Origin: Nephrocerus scutellatus
Taxonomy: Eukaryota; Arthropoda; Insecta; Diptera; Pipunculidae
Assembly (NCBI GenBank): GCA_947095585.1
Contig: OX352762.1
Span: 43,450,018 to 43,514,017 of the forward strand
Length of the DNA: 64,000 nucleotides
Direction: 5' to 3'
Shown here: positions 39,946 to 50,090 of the stretch, piece by piece
How the letters are laid out: each line of letters opens with the position of its first letter
Position numbering within the stretch: position 1 is the first letter of the stretch
Notes under the pieces: generated by a model
Seen by the model: the letters and a program-made list of their open reading frames with translations, nothing else
Database searches by the model: none
Told to the model about the DNA's origin: nothing
Translations under genes and position numbers: made by a program

Positions 39946-40629
39946 TTGGATATGAAAAAACCCACAGACAAACATGGTGTTATGCGTTTGTTGGGGATGT
40001 TCAAATACATGTCCAGATTTATTTCGAATCTGTCTCAATTGACAGCTGAACTACGACAGCTCACTAGAAATGATGTGCCATTTGAATGGAATGAAAAACA
40101 TGAGTCGGAATTTAGTGATTTATTGAAGATCATCACATCAGAACCCATATTAAAAGCATACGACCCAGAAAAACCGGTTATTATTCAAACTAATGCATCA
40201 AAAGATGGACTGGGATCAGTATTGATTCAGGAGGGTCATCCAATTGCTTTCGTATCCAGAACACTCAGTAAAACGGAACAGAAATGGGCACAGATCGAAA
40301 AAGAACTGTTGGCAGTTGTCTTTGCATGTGAACGTTTTCACTACCTTATTTACGGTGAAGTCACTGTTGAAAGTGATCACAAGCCGCTTGAAACATTGAT
40401 AAAACGTGAATTTGATGATGATGTATCGCCACGATTACAACGAATGTTTATTATTGAAAAAACGAAAATAATTTTTAAACCCGGAAAAAATATGTTGGTA
40501 GCTGATTGCCTGTCACGTGCACAATTACCAGAAGTGTCTGAATCAATAGAATTATCGGGTGTGATTCATGCAGTCACAAAATCGGCTGGCTTGTCCAGGA
40601 AAATTACAAATATTACAAGCAGATATTAG
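39946..40629 (+). pseudogene. pol: RT thumb and RNase H of element F
   Basis: The 227-aa frame has LLGMFKYMSRFISNLSQLTA, PVIIQTNASKDGLGSVLIQE (the usual D of TDAS is N), KTEQKWAQIEKELLAVVFAC and TVESDHKPLETLIKR, then the tether KNMLVADCLSRAQL. The first RNase H acid changed to N should impair activity. Confidence 0.87.
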
Positions 40630-40639
40630 AACGTGATGA

Positions 40640-41340
40640 AAATTCCAAACGCATTTGGTTGGCCAGGATTTCATCACTTAAATGATTTGAGTAAAAAATT
40701 TCACAAATTCAAATCGGAATTACATTTTGAAAATTAATTATTATTTTTGAATCACAGATTGGTCATTCCAACGGAATTGCAAAATAGCTTCATAAGCCAC
40801 ATCGTGGCATCGAAAAAATACTTGCTCGCGCAAGAATGTTATATTATTGGCCGGGAATGAATGAACAAATTAAAGATATGATCGAGGCCTGTAAAGTTTG
40901 TGAAAAATTTAAACGGAATAACCAAAAAGAGCCATTGATCCAAGAGAAAAAACCCGGAGCACCCATTTGAATTCGTCTCCGTGGATATTTTCGAATATGC
41001 GGGTCACGATTTCATTGCAATATTTAATGCATATTCAAATTATTTGAGTTGCGCAAAGTTGAACAATAAAACATCCGGACATATTATTAATGTGATAAGT
41101 CGTATTTTCATTATCATTGGGTTTCCCTCAAATATCAAATGTGATAACAATCCTGTATTGCCAGAAGAGCCAGTAATTGAACAAAGTTATTCTTCATCAG
41201 AATATGAGACCGCTGGCAGTAAGGGTTCAGAAGCAAGTGGAGAGAGTGATAGTGAGGTGAACGTAGAGCCTGCGAGTCGAGAAAATCATCGAACGAGAAG
41301 TAGTCGCATTGTTAGACCACCACAAAGATATGGCTGGTAA
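40640..41340 (+). pseudogene. pol: Integrase remnants and pol C-terminus of element F
   Basis: A shifted frame near 40795-40920 holds an HHCC-like region (KILARARMLYYWPGMNEQIK, ACKVCEKFKRN). The open frame 40981-41340 has VDIFEYAGHDFIAIFNAYSN (first catalytic region) and GFPSNIKCDN (second), then jumps to an acidic tail ending TRSSRIVRPPQRYGW. The core segment with the catalytic E is deleted. Confidence 0.8.
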
Positions 41341-41433
41341 GATTGTAACAGTCATAGGGTATTGCCTGGTCCTAATTAACCTCAATTAATTTGGTTAATT
41401 ATGTAAAAGAATTATTTAATTTATTTAATTGTT

Positions 41434-41633
41434 TAAAAAGAAAAAAGCGTGTAATGATGTACTAGATCGGTAGTTCCGACAGCTAACACAACACAGTACA
41501 TTGTTATACAACCAATAGTAAGTTCAGTGACAACCACCATACAAGCCGTATGAGAATTAAAAATATAAATAAAATATAAGTTGTTAACAAACAATCAGCG
41601 TGGTTTCAATTATAAAAAGAACATCTTTTTACA
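41434..41633 (+). repeat. Polypurine tract and 3' LTR of element F
   Basis: AAAAAGAAAAAAGCG precedes the LTR (41450-41633). The LTR has a ~20-bp insertion near its start compared with the 5' copy (AGATCGGTAGTTCCGACAGC), which itself contains an inverted pair. GTATC follows. Confidence 0.88.
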
Positions 41634-41965
41634 GTATCGATGCGTTTTTCCTCTAGCTTTTTGTCGCTGCTCTCTTCTTGCAGCACATTTCGCACACGTT
41701 CGGCACCATTGTTCAACATCTCTGCGACAATTGACCCAAAAGAATCGACTTCTTACTTCATCTAGTGTCCTCCTAATTCCCAAATGTTTGCCTGATGTTC
41801 CACTGTGTGCTTCGTGAAGAACTGTGTTCACCAAATTCGTTGGTAACACTACCTTTGATTTGTAATACCGACCATCGGAAAATTCCCATTGCCATACTAG
41901 TAGTCAATATTTGAATCTCAATGACTGCCATTGAGCCCAGTAACTTTTTACTGTCGGACTTGCTG
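41634..41965 (-). pseudogene. pol: Integrase zinc domain of element E
   Basis: The frame reads NLVNTVLHEAHSGTSGKHLG, VRSRFFWVNCRRDVEQWCRT and CAKCAARREQ, a complete HHCC zinc module. Upstream text in another frame (FSDGRYY-like near 41860-41900) precedes it. RT and RNase H, which should lie upstream, are gone: at about 41965 the sequence switches to the end of protease. Confidence 0.8.
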
Positions 41966-42413
41966 TTGCAATTTAGTGCCACGTGTACCCAATATGCATT
42001 CATCTACCACTCGGGCAACAATAAACCAATGTCGAAACCTTAATCCACCAAACTCGACTGTAATGAAACGTTCACCCTTAACTGCTGCAGCCTCTCCTGT
42101 AGCTGTTCTCAACTTGTAGTGATGCACTCTGCTCTCCAGACACCATTTCAGGACTCACAATTGATTTGAAAGCTCCTGTGTCTAGAATAAAATCGCAAGG
42201 TCTTCTCTCCAACACGCCATTAACAACCAGACTGTTGCAATCACTGCCAAGATTTGTACTGCGTATTGTGACTCTGGGATATTCCCTTGTCTTCTTCAGC
42301 CTTTGCCCTGCAAAGCTGGTACAAGACGATCGCTCCACCTTCTTCAAATGTTTTGTATCTATTCGCCGTAATCTTTCCAGAATATTGACACCATTCATAG
42401 GCTGTATCATCAT
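41966..42413 (-). pseudogene. pol: Retropepsin-like protease of element E
   Basis: The frame (42078-42413) has CDFILDTGAFKSIVSPEMV with an intact DTG. A frameshift near 42110 moves to another frame that continues ATGEAAAVKGERFITVEF and FIVARVVDECILGTR, the protease end. The upstream text DCNSLVVNGVLERRP is the usual strand before the active site. Confidence 0.8.
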
Positions 42414-42987
42414 GTTTCCACCGCTCAGCTCATTGAAATCCCGAACGAAATGTCCAGGTTTTTGACATCTAAAACACCTTAATGTAGAATCGAATCAGCT
42501 ACTTCTCTATTTTTGAAGCGACCAGTGGTTGATTTCTGCAACTTCTCATCAATCAGAGCTTTTATTTGTGCGACGTCCTCTGTTTCCAACTTGCGAACCC
42601 AACAAAATTCGAAGACACACTTGCTTTAGCTGCTTCATACTCCAAAGCCAACGCTAATACTTGATTCATTGTTTTTCCTCTCGATGTTGACATCAAATGA
42701 AACTTTATTTCGTCATGTCGAATATCATTGATGAACGCATCCACTGCCAATCTGTCCAAGATACTAGTCGGAACCCCACAATAGGCTTGTCGTGCTAACT
42801 TAGTTATATCCCGTTCTAATTCTTGAAGTCGTTCTCCTCGCTGTTGTTTCTTCATCTGGAGCTGTATTTTGCTTAACTCCTGGTTGTGAGACTGTCCATA
42901 ACGCAAGCCCAACTCTTTTAATATTCTTCCGGGACTTATCTCAGCATTTGGAATCATTTGTAATACGTCAGCCACCTTGCCCCTCAA
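42414..42987 (-). pseudogene. gag: Capsid and zinc knuckle of element E gag
   Basis: 42562-42987 encodes the capsid end (DVLQMIPNAEISPGRILKEL, ERDITKLARQAYCGVPTSIL, FINDIRHDEIKFHLMSTSR). Downstream, near 42440-42480, a shifted frame reads RCFRCQKPGHFVRDF: a CX2CX4HX4 knuckle whose last Cys is Phe. Confidence 0.78.
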
Positions 42988-43316
42988 CGCCAGGATTAGA
43001 TAATTTAGTTGCTCTTCAGCGCCCCATCCTTTGTGTTGTACAGCAGCTGCAAACTAAACTTTGAAATTTTCAAAAGCTGTGTCGCCATCGAACACAGGTG
43101 GCTTCAAAATTCCTTTCTGGTTACTAGAAGACTCTGGAATGACTCTGGAACTACTTTGTTGAGTGTTTTCTCTGACGAATTGGGGACGATTGTCTAGCCG
43201 GGTCTCAATCTCCTTTATTTTGCCTTGCCTTCAAGACCACTCACCTTTCCTGTCATATTCGTTCGAGCGATTTCACTTCCTCTTGAAATGTTGCTTGAAC
43301 TTTATTAATTTCACCT

Positions 43317-43637
43317 TTAAGTGATTCTCTTCTGATTTTGCTGATCAAATTTGGAGTTCAATTCCTGTTTCAGTTCTTGGCTTTGTTTCTGCGATTGTTG
43401 AATTTGCTGTTCAAACTTAACGGTTAGTTTAGAATTTAACTGCAGATTTTGCTGATCAAATTCTTTTTTCAGCTTTTTTCTTCGCTGTTCCAACTTGTTG
43501 CTTATTGGAAAATTCAATTCCAGCTTGTGTTGATCAAACTTCTCGTTTAGTTTGGAACTCAATTCTAGATTAATCTGTTTATCCTCCTGACTCTGTTGCT
43601 GCGATTGCTGCTGCGATTCTTGCTTTTGCTGAATCAA
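43317..43637 (-). pseudogene. gag: Gln-rich coiled-coil segment of element E gag
   Basis: The 106-aa frame is a heptad-like Q/K/L-rich repeat with the recurrent phrase KFDQQ(N/H)LQLNSKL, encoded by an imperfect ~60-bp DNA repeat. It lies between the SAP segment and the capsid and looks like a coiled-coil linker. Frames on either side (42988-43316 and 43638-43792) are broken pieces of the same region. Confidence 0.65.
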
Positions 43638-43792
43638 CTCCTTTTTAATCTCTTAACAAAATCAGCTATTGTTCACTTTGCCGGTCCAGCTTGCTGTTTA
43701 TTTGCTCATTTTGCTGCTTCATTTGAGAATTCAAATCTTTTCTTAATTTTTCACTTTGTTAACTTTGATGGTCAATTTTGCTGTTTATCTGC

Positions 43793-44056
43793 TCAAATCT
43801 GGTCAAATTTACAGTTAATTTGTTGTATTAGGGCATTAAACATTGCTTCCACGTTTGGCACTTCTTTATTTTCCGAAGTAGATGGTTTTCGCTCCACTAA
43901 CTCCGTCTCAATTGAGAACACTTCATCGGCTTGCTGCGTTTCCCCTTTGACGAGAAACAACTCTTGTTTATTTCCAGCGGTGCTAAGACCTCGCCTTCCA
44001 AGCTCTTTTTTAAGCTCCTGGGAACTATAGGATTTAATGCTCACTGCACGTTCCAT
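43793..44056 (-). pseudogene. gag: SAP-domain start of element E gag
   Basis: It starts at ATG 44056 and reads SIKSYSSQELKKELGRRGLS then TAGNKQEL. This is a good SAP motif (helix, G-L-x-x-x-G-x-K-x-x-L), a DNA-binding fold found at the N-terminus of some gypsy gag proteins. The frame continues into an acidic linker and then breaks before the coiled coil. Confidence 0.75.
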
Positions 44057-44246
44057 TTTATAATTTACTGTTTATTGATTTGTTAAATTTCACTTAATTT
44101 ATTTACTGTCTTGGCTTGGAAAATCACCAATTAATTTTTTTTGTTCCACGATTTGTAAAATTTTACTGTCTCACAATTTGCAAAATTTCATTGTCTCTCA
44201 ATTTACACGATTTGCAAAATTTTAATGTCTCACGATTTGCAAAATT

Positions 44247-44261
44247 CCACTTCTGACACCA
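44247..44261 (-). promoter_or_regulatory. tRNA-Leu-type primer binding site of element E
   Basis: The minus strand reads TGGTGTCAGAAGTGG after CGTAACGAT. This matches the tRNA-Leu-type site used by mdg3-like and related insect elements. Confidence 0.75.
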
Positions 44262-44480
44262 ATCGTTACGAAATTCAGGCTTTCGAGTTCGTAAAGGATT
44301 TTGCAAATAAAACACAACACAAGTTTATTAATTTACAAATAATAACTTTAATGAACAAACAGTAAAATTAACACAAGTTTTCAATTTATATTGGTGATAA
44401 CTTTAAATGTACACAAAAACACTTATAATACTTGTACTTTACAATAATTCTCTTAGGTAGTAGCTTAATCACTTTGCAAG
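44262..44480 (-). repeat. Element E 5' LTR, right limit uncertain
   Basis: The LTR begins at the primer site (plus strand ATCGTTACGAAATTC) and extends right through AT-rich sequence. No second LTR copy is in the window, so the far end cannot be placed; 44480 is a guess. Confidence 0.45.
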
Positions 44481-44529
44481 AACTTTTACAACTTTCCAGA
44501 ACATGGATGATAAATTAAGATTTGCGGTC

Positions 44530-45310
44530 GATATTAAACGTTTTTATTAGCTCGCTTTCGTGTATGTCTGTCTGTGCGGGTGGAATTTTGTAATTGATAT
44601 TAAGCTAACTTCCTATTGAGCTAGAGACTTGAAACTTTAAACGTAGCTCAGAACTGGATGAACATTGACAAATCACAAAAAAATAGACAACAAATCGCAA
44701 AATCCCGATTACTCCAAAATTTTTACAAAATGTGTTTCCATAGAAGATACACATGTGTATTAAATTTGAAGAAAATTGTGCTAATTTTAAAAAAAATTAT
44801 ATAGGAACCTCTCGGCCCTGGTGTCACTTCAAAATTTTTACAAAATCGTTGTCCATAGGAGATACACATGCGTATAAAATTTGAAGAAAATCTGGATTTT
44901 TTTTATAAAATTTGTATGGGTGCCCCTCGACCCCGGGGCTCGATCACTACTAAAGTTTTACAAAAAGTGTTTTCCATCGGAGATACACACGCGTAAATTT
45001 TTTTTTAAGAAAGCCGGTTTTTTTTATCACTCCAAAAAATGTACAAAAAGTTTTGTCCATCAGCACACCTCGGGCTTCAGGGCTCGACCATTCTAAAACT
45101 TTTGCAAAAAGTTTTGAACACCGGAGATACACAGGTATTAAAAATTTGAAGAAAATCGGGGCACCCCTCGAACCTCAGGGCCCGATCACCCCAAAAATTT
45201 TATAAAAAATTTTGTACATCGGAGTTACACATGCATAAAAAATTTGAAGAAAATGTGGTAAATTTTGTAATTTATTTGTATGGGAGCCCAATTCATATAA
45301 ATTCTCAAAT
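44530..45310. repeat. Diverged satellite-like array related to repeat G
   Basis: A unit of roughly 115-125 bp recurs at least five times: (A/T)CCAAAATTTTTACAAAA, CCAT(A/C)GGAGATACACATG, AAATTTGAAGAAAAT, GGGTGCCCCTCGACCC. Units differ strongly. The array is preceded by GTATGTCTGTCTGTGCGGGTGG (44556), an opening I recall from other fly repeats. No protein is encoded; the open frames follow the repeat period. Confidence 0.75.
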
Positions 45311-45371
45311 AACCAAAAGTATACTCAATTCCACTATAAATGCTGAAAAATAAAAACACATTCAAAGCACT

Positions 45372-45740
45372 GCAACCCACCAACAAAACAACCCCAATTG
45401 TAAAGCAAGCAGCCCTGCACACAGCGCACCGCGCACACAGAACACAGTCATCATAGTACGACATGATCCGATGCCGCTATATGGGGGAAAAAAATTTGTA
45501 TGGGTGCTCCCCGACCCAGCGGACTTCACTCTTAAATTTTAATAGAAAAGTAGTAGAAGCAACCCACCAACAAAACAACCCCAATTGTAAAGCAAGCAGC
45601 CCTGCACACAGCGCACCGCGCACACAGAACACAGTCATCATAGTACGACATGATCCGATGCCGCTATATGGGGGAAAAAAATTTGTATGGGTGCTCCCCG
45701 ACCCAGCGGACTTCACTCTTAAATTTTAATAAAAAGTAGA
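45372..45740. repeat. Two 187-bp direct repeats
   Basis: The block beginning GCAACCCACCAACAAAACAA and ending CACTCTTAAATTTTAATA occurs at 45372 and 45559 with an offset of 187 bp and almost no differences, so this duplication is recent. Confidence 0.9.
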
Positions 45741-46050
45741 ATTGTCACCGGAAATATACATGTGTGTAGAAATTCAATAAAATTGGGCTTTGGGTAGTGC
45801 GTTAAAAATTTATCACGCGAAGTTAATATAGAGAATTTAATAAGAAGATTCATGCTATGTATGACCCTCCTTACTTAGTTAAAAGTGTTCGAAACAACTT
45901 ATTAGCTACGGTTAAATAAGCTACCAAAATAAAAGCCAAACTGGATGGCATCGGCGCGAAATCGGGACCAGTGGAGATATTTTTTTGCGGGAGGCCAGGA
46001 CCGGACACCGGTTGTAGAGCTAAATATGAAAATGATGATGATGTGAAAAT
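45741..46050 (+). repeat. Fragment of repeat G and 3' tail of an RTE-like LINE
   Basis: 45741-45870 resembles the start of G (CACCGGAAATATACATGTG, GAAGTTAATATAGAGAATTT). 45955-46050 resembles the end of the LINE at 47960-48037 (CGGGAGGCCAGGACCGG, CCGGTTGTAGAGCTAAATATG) and ends in an ATGATGATG tail. This is the same G-then-LINE order as in the tandem modules, but more diverged. Confidence 0.7.
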
Positions 46051-46149
46051 AAAAGCCTATTGTTTTTCTGGACTCTTGCAACTATTTATGCTGTCTTAAA
46101 TCTTACTGAAGAATTTTTTAAATAAAATTAACAAATTTCGTTTATACTA

Positions 46150-46738
46150 ACCTCAATTCAATCAAGCATGCGAAAATTTAGTTTCAATAATTCGACAAAG
46201 AGGCGGAAATTCAAGAAATCCAACAGTACATCATTTTAAAGACATTATTGCTCAAATTATGTGAATTATGAACATTTTACAACCAACGGAGTGTTCTAAC
46301 TGATAGGATGATAATGATGAAATTTTAGTAGATCCTAACAACAATTTTCGGCTTCTAGTGGATTTTAATTACAAACTAACAATCAATTCAGATACTGATA
46401 CTGGAAATGCTGGACTAATCTATTTTAACGATTTAAAAGATAAAATCATTGAAACGCTTCCTATATTAGATGAACGTTCGGAAAAATATTATGCTGGATA
46501 TGTGGTGTCCTATTTGAAATTAAAATTTAAGTGTACGCATTGTGAAAGCAGATTAATAAAATCGGATGAGAAAATGAATCTTCAAAATGAGTCATTAACA
46601 TTTTATAAAAATTATAAGAAAGATTCGGATTTTGACTCACTTCACCCCCCTTCAGAAATTTTTACTGAAATAAGTAAAAGTCATATAAAGTCATTAAGAA
46701 GCGTTTTCGACGAATCTCCTCACTTAAACAAATTATAG
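46150..46738 (+). pseudogene. P-like transposase C-terminal remnant
   Basis: The frame before 46350 reads NQACENLVSIIRQRGGNSRN then PTVHHFKD, like the ENLFS..R..GG..DHP.P..F box near the end of P-element and THAP9-type transposases. Three stops follow. The open frame 46358-46738 (126 aa) reads AGYVVSYLKLKFKCTHCESR and SEIFTEISKSHIKSLRSVF, with a YxxGYV...C..C pattern also seen at the end of those proteins. The last ~95 bp are the start of the tandem module. Confidence 0.6.
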
Positions 46739-46839
46739 TTGACCAATTTGTGGAATAGACCGGGCAACACAAGGAATTTAATTGGTGCGAATTTATTGGG
46801 ATTTACTTCTTATTATTTTTTTTACTGTACAAACTTTAA

Positions 46840-47285
46840 TAGAATGTATTGTCACCGGAAGTACAAATGTGTACAATTTCAGGAAAATCGGACTTTAGGA
46901 AGTACGTTAAAAATTGATCGCAAGATTCCACTACCCATCCACCCAGCCACAGACAATCGTGCACGCGAAGTTAATATAGAGAATTTAAAAACTAAAATTT
47001 TTCTTGTAAATTCTCTAATCTAAGATTCGATTTAGTGTTAAAATTCCCCATTTGGTGGTGAAAACATAGCTGCCACACCCACGGTTGGTGCGACGTGCAC
47101 ACAACGACGTATGAAGTACTACTAAAATTCTTTCTTTTGAGTTGAGTTAAGCTGTAAGGCAGTGTGAGTGCGTAACCAGTTCTTCATATAATATGATACA
47201 AAACACAAATTAAGAATGCACTCACACAACTGAGTGTACAACACATTCCAATTGCGGAACCCATTTATGTTTATATAAAAAAAAA
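46840..47285 (+). repeat. Repeat G, module copy 1
   Basis: It runs from AATAGAATGTATTGTCACCG to CCAATTGCGGAACCCATTT. It has a single ACACAAC where the 17.3-kb copy carries the MITE between two. No coding function is apparent. Confidence 0.75.
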
Positions 47286-47339
47286 TTCATTTTCACGTGT
47301 AATTTTTAACCACCATTTTCATGTGTCCACTCACAAAAT

Positions 47340-48037
47340 TAGGTCCTTCCGTTTGAAGCAGATCATGTACTGGAGTGAAGTGGTAAGATTGCATCCATTC
47401 TGTGGAGAACCAGATCTATATTCGAGCTCGAATTTGAAGTAGTGCAATCCCTTAACTATCTCGGGTCAACTATAGCAGCCAATAACAGCATGGAACCAGA
47501 AATACGCGCACGGTTGCTTATAGCCAACAATGCCTACTATAGTCTGTCAAGACTCTTCAAATCCAGGAACTTAACCATAACATCCAACCTGCTGATATAT
47601 AAGACAATGGTCAATGGAATGGACAATGGGTGCTTAGCAAAAAGCATTTTGACCTCTTAGCCGCGTTCGAGAGAAAAGTCGTACGGAGAATTGTTGGCCC
47701 CGTATGTGAGGAAGGACAATTCCGGAGACTCTATAATGATGAGATCTACGAGCGTTACCGCGGTGTCGACATCGTGAAGAAAATTAAGCTCGGTAGGCTC
47801 CGGTGGGCAGGACACCTAGCTCGCATGAGCGAAGATGATCTTGCTCGGAAAGTCCTTTGCGGTAGGATTTATGGAACACGACAGCGAGGCCGTCCAAGCC
47901 TACGCTGGAAGGATGGCGTAGACCAGGACGCCAAGAGTTTAGGGATGACATCGTCTCGAAAACGGGACCGGTGGAGAGATTTTTTCGGGAGGCCAGGGCC
48001 GAACCCCGGTTGTAGAGCCAAATATGATGATGAATAA
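47340..48037 (+). pseudogene. 3' end of an RTE-like LINE (H), module copy 1
   Basis: Frames read FEVVQSLNYLGSTIAANNSM, ARLLIANNAYYSLSRLFKSR, FERKVVRRIVGPV and LGRLRWAGHLARMSEDDLAR, the C-terminal region of an RTE-type reverse transcriptase ORF (YLGS...Y..L...FERK...WAGH..RM). The TYGSETW box is deleted here but present in copies 2 and 3. The ORF from 47630 to 48037 is otherwise open. The tail ends in ATGATGA repeats, usual for RTE elements. All upstream domains are missing, as in 5'-truncated LINE insertions. Confidence 0.75.
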
Positions 48038-48420
48038 AAAAAAGAGATAAAATTACTTTTTTTTTAGGTTTCTGTTGAAAAGAATTGAAAGAATAAATAT
48101 TTTTCATCGTTGCAAACCAGATTGGCTTAGTACAACTGTAAATATTTCTTTTTGTTGTTTTTGAATCCTCGTAAGAAAAAAGGATCAAAAGCAATTTTAC
48201 ATGTCGAACGAAAAACGACAACAGAAATTAAACTTAGCAGCGCGCTATATCAAAGAAGCAGAACATTTGCTCCATATAGAAATTCCTCTGGAGCAACAAA
48301 GTGGGACCAAAGCCACTTTCAATAGAAGAGTACCGGCAGCGGCAAAAACCAAGACGCACGGCAGTCGACTCTGCAGCACTACCAGCCAGAAGTAAACGAG
48401 GAGGCGAGCTCTTTTATATT
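48038..48420 (+). pseudogene. 5' ORF of a D-like element, module copy 1 (frameshifted)
   Basis: ATG 48201 reads SNEKRQQKLNLAARYIKEAE, similar to the start of the ORF at 31012. In the next frame from 48301 the text is GPKPLSIEEYRQRQKPRRT and RSKRGG, matching the conserved GPRPLTIEEYRRR phrase. A frameshift near 48295 is shared by all three copies. Homology to D ends at RGG. Positions 48038-48200 would be the leader. Confidence 0.7.
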
Positions 48421-48613
48421 CTATCTTTTTCTTTTATTTGCCTCTCACCAAATAAGTCTCGACCTACGGACCTACAGTCTTGATTTATATTTCATAGAGT
48501 TAAGTTCTAAAAAAATATCATTTAGTTTGTACCCATTCGTATTACTACCGAGTACGAGGATTTTAAGAAATTTATAAAAAAAAATTCGAGATTCTTACGT
48601 GCATATCCTAAAA

Positions 48614-48812
48614 ATGTCCGACACAGAGAAATTTATGAAGCTTATGCAGCAACAATTGCAGCAACAAGCAGAAGCGCAAGCGCAGTACAACAAGAAGCTG
48701 TAATCGATTCAAATCAACGCAAGATCAATGAAGCTGCAAAATTAATCACACAGTTCGAATATAATCCGGAAGAGAATATTTGAGACGTGGTTCAATAGAC
48801 TCGAAAAAAACT
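48614..48812 (+). pseudogene. gag: Gag start of gypsy element J, module copy 1
   Basis: ATG 48614 begins SDTEKFMKLMQQQLQQQAEA, a Gln-rich start typical of K02A2.6-like gag. An ~80-bp deletion relative to copy 2 follows. The text then reads EVIDSNQRKINEAAKLIT-like capsid start and breaks. Region 48421-48613 is AT-rich and may include the J LTR end and leader, but I cannot place a primer site. Confidence 0.65.
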
Positions 48813-50090
48813 AGTTTTCCGCAATGCTCGACCAGTTCCTCATGCCATAGCTCCGGCAGTACAAGCAGAACTTGAACGCCTTCAACATTTCGGAGTTTTA
48901 TCACCTGTCCCTTATTTCGAATCAGCAGCTCCGATCGCGGCAGTCAAGAAGAACATGGCAAGATTCGAATGTGTGGTGATTACTCATTTGGACTCAACAG
49001 CAATCTGGAACCTAATCAGTATCCATTACCAACACCAGAAGACATTTTTTGCATATTTCCAAGTCGAAAACGAAGAGCAAGCAAAACAACTGATGACAAT
49101 CAATATTCACATCGACCTATTCAACGTCAACCGACAGAAAATAGTCAACGCATTACAGGTCACAGTTTTATCGGCGAGACATTATCATTGCTGGAGTCGA
49201 CGAACAATATCACGAGCAGCAGCTCTTGCAAGCCATGGAGCGCATCAGAGAATACGGTTTCAAGCTACAGTTGGAAAAATGCGAGTTCGGTAAAAAAAAA
49301 TGTTGAGTTTTGTGGTCACACTCATCGACAAGAGTGGAATAAACCACATCCGGACAAGCTGGCCGCCCGATCATTCCTAGGAGCAGTCAATTACTACGGA
49401 AAATTCATCAAAGGCATGAACGAGCGTCGAGGAATCTTTGACGAGTTGCTGAAGAAAGATGTCAAATTCGTATGTACAGATAAACACGAGAATGCTTTCA
49501 TTGACCTTAAGAACATTTTGAGCAACGAACTAAGCTAAGAAGAAAATTGTTGTGGCAACCGACGCATCAGATAACGGTATGGGAGCAGTGGTGATGCACG
49601 AATTTGACGATGGTACTTTGCATCATATCAAGCCCTATTTAGCCGAACTCAACGCTTAATGATGATATTTGGCAAGAAAGATGGAGTTACAGCATATATG
49701 GCAAATCGGTTCCAACGTTACGCTCTCACAGTGATGGCCTAGGATTTCACAATCAAATACGTGAAAATTTACGAATTCGATTACGCAGACGTCTTGCCAA
49801 GACTCAATAAAAAGCAGTTACAGTCAAGAGAGGAACTTGTAATTGCATCAGTAAAGACCGACGATATATGCTGCAACATGTTGACAAACTCAAAAACACT
49901 GCCAGTCAACATTGGGTACATCAGAGAAGCCACAACTTAATGCCTGACCCTCAGCATGGTTGCAAAAATGATTAGCACAAATTCTTGGCCATCTCAAGCC
50001 AAACATATAAAAATAAACGCAAACAGAGATTTCTTCATGGTCCGAAATCCAAGGTTTCATTTTTTACCACGAGCGACTCGTTAGGTTAAG
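48813..50090 (+). pseudogene. pol: RT, RNase H and tether remnants of element J, module copy 1
   Basis: In changing frames the order is: NARPVPHAIAPAVQAELERL, CGDYSFGLNSNLEPNQYPLP (RT fingers), AYFQVENEEQAKQLMTI, DIIIAGVDEQYHEQQLLQAM (just after the active site, the YxDD box itself lost), FLGAVNYYGKFIKGMNERRG, VVATDASDNGMGAVVMHEF (RNase H), RYALTVMA and a tether, ending near the start of integrase. The capsid, protease and most palm motifs are deleted. All pieces fit K02A2.6-like gypsy pol. Confidence 0.8.

Larger units (their letters stand above)
38254..41633 (+). mobile_element. Element F, short mag-like Ty3/gypsy
   Basis: GTATC flanks both ends (38249-38253 and 41634-41638), a clean 5-bp target duplication. 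Short LTRs (159 and 184 bp) with TG...CA ends, a primer site beginning TGGTGTCTGAAG, gag, RT, RNase H and integrase pieces, and a polypurine tract follow in order. At 3.4 kb it lacks protease and much of integrase. Short LTRs and the pol C-terminal RPPQRYG box suggest the mag lineage. Confidence 0.9.
37871..44480 (-). mobile_element. Element E, Ty3/gypsy with SAP-domain gag, split by element F
   Basis: In minus order: part of a 5' LTR (44262 rightward), tRNA-Leu primer site, gag with SAP motif, Gln-rich coiled coil, capsid and one zinc knuckle, protease, then integrase zinc domain and integrase C-terminus. RT and RNase H are deleted near 41965. Element F (38254-41633) sits in the integrase with a 5-bp target duplication. 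The 3' LTR is lost at the X boundary. Confidence 0.8.

Noticed and set aside
43317..43637. Gln-rich coiled-coil protein as a separate host gene
   Set aside because: It lies between the SAP start and the capsid of element E on the same strand and is best explained as part of that gag.
46358..46738. Possible host gene exon (126 aa)
   Set aside because: The upstream frame carries three stops and a transposase-like box, and the start is not a convincing ATG, so a decayed P-like transposase is the better reading.
48969..49538. 189-aa plus-strand frame in element J
   Set aside because: Only some stretches match RT; the rest is the wrong frame of the same gene, so it is a frame mosaic rather than a gene. 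It is reported as a pol pseudogene.
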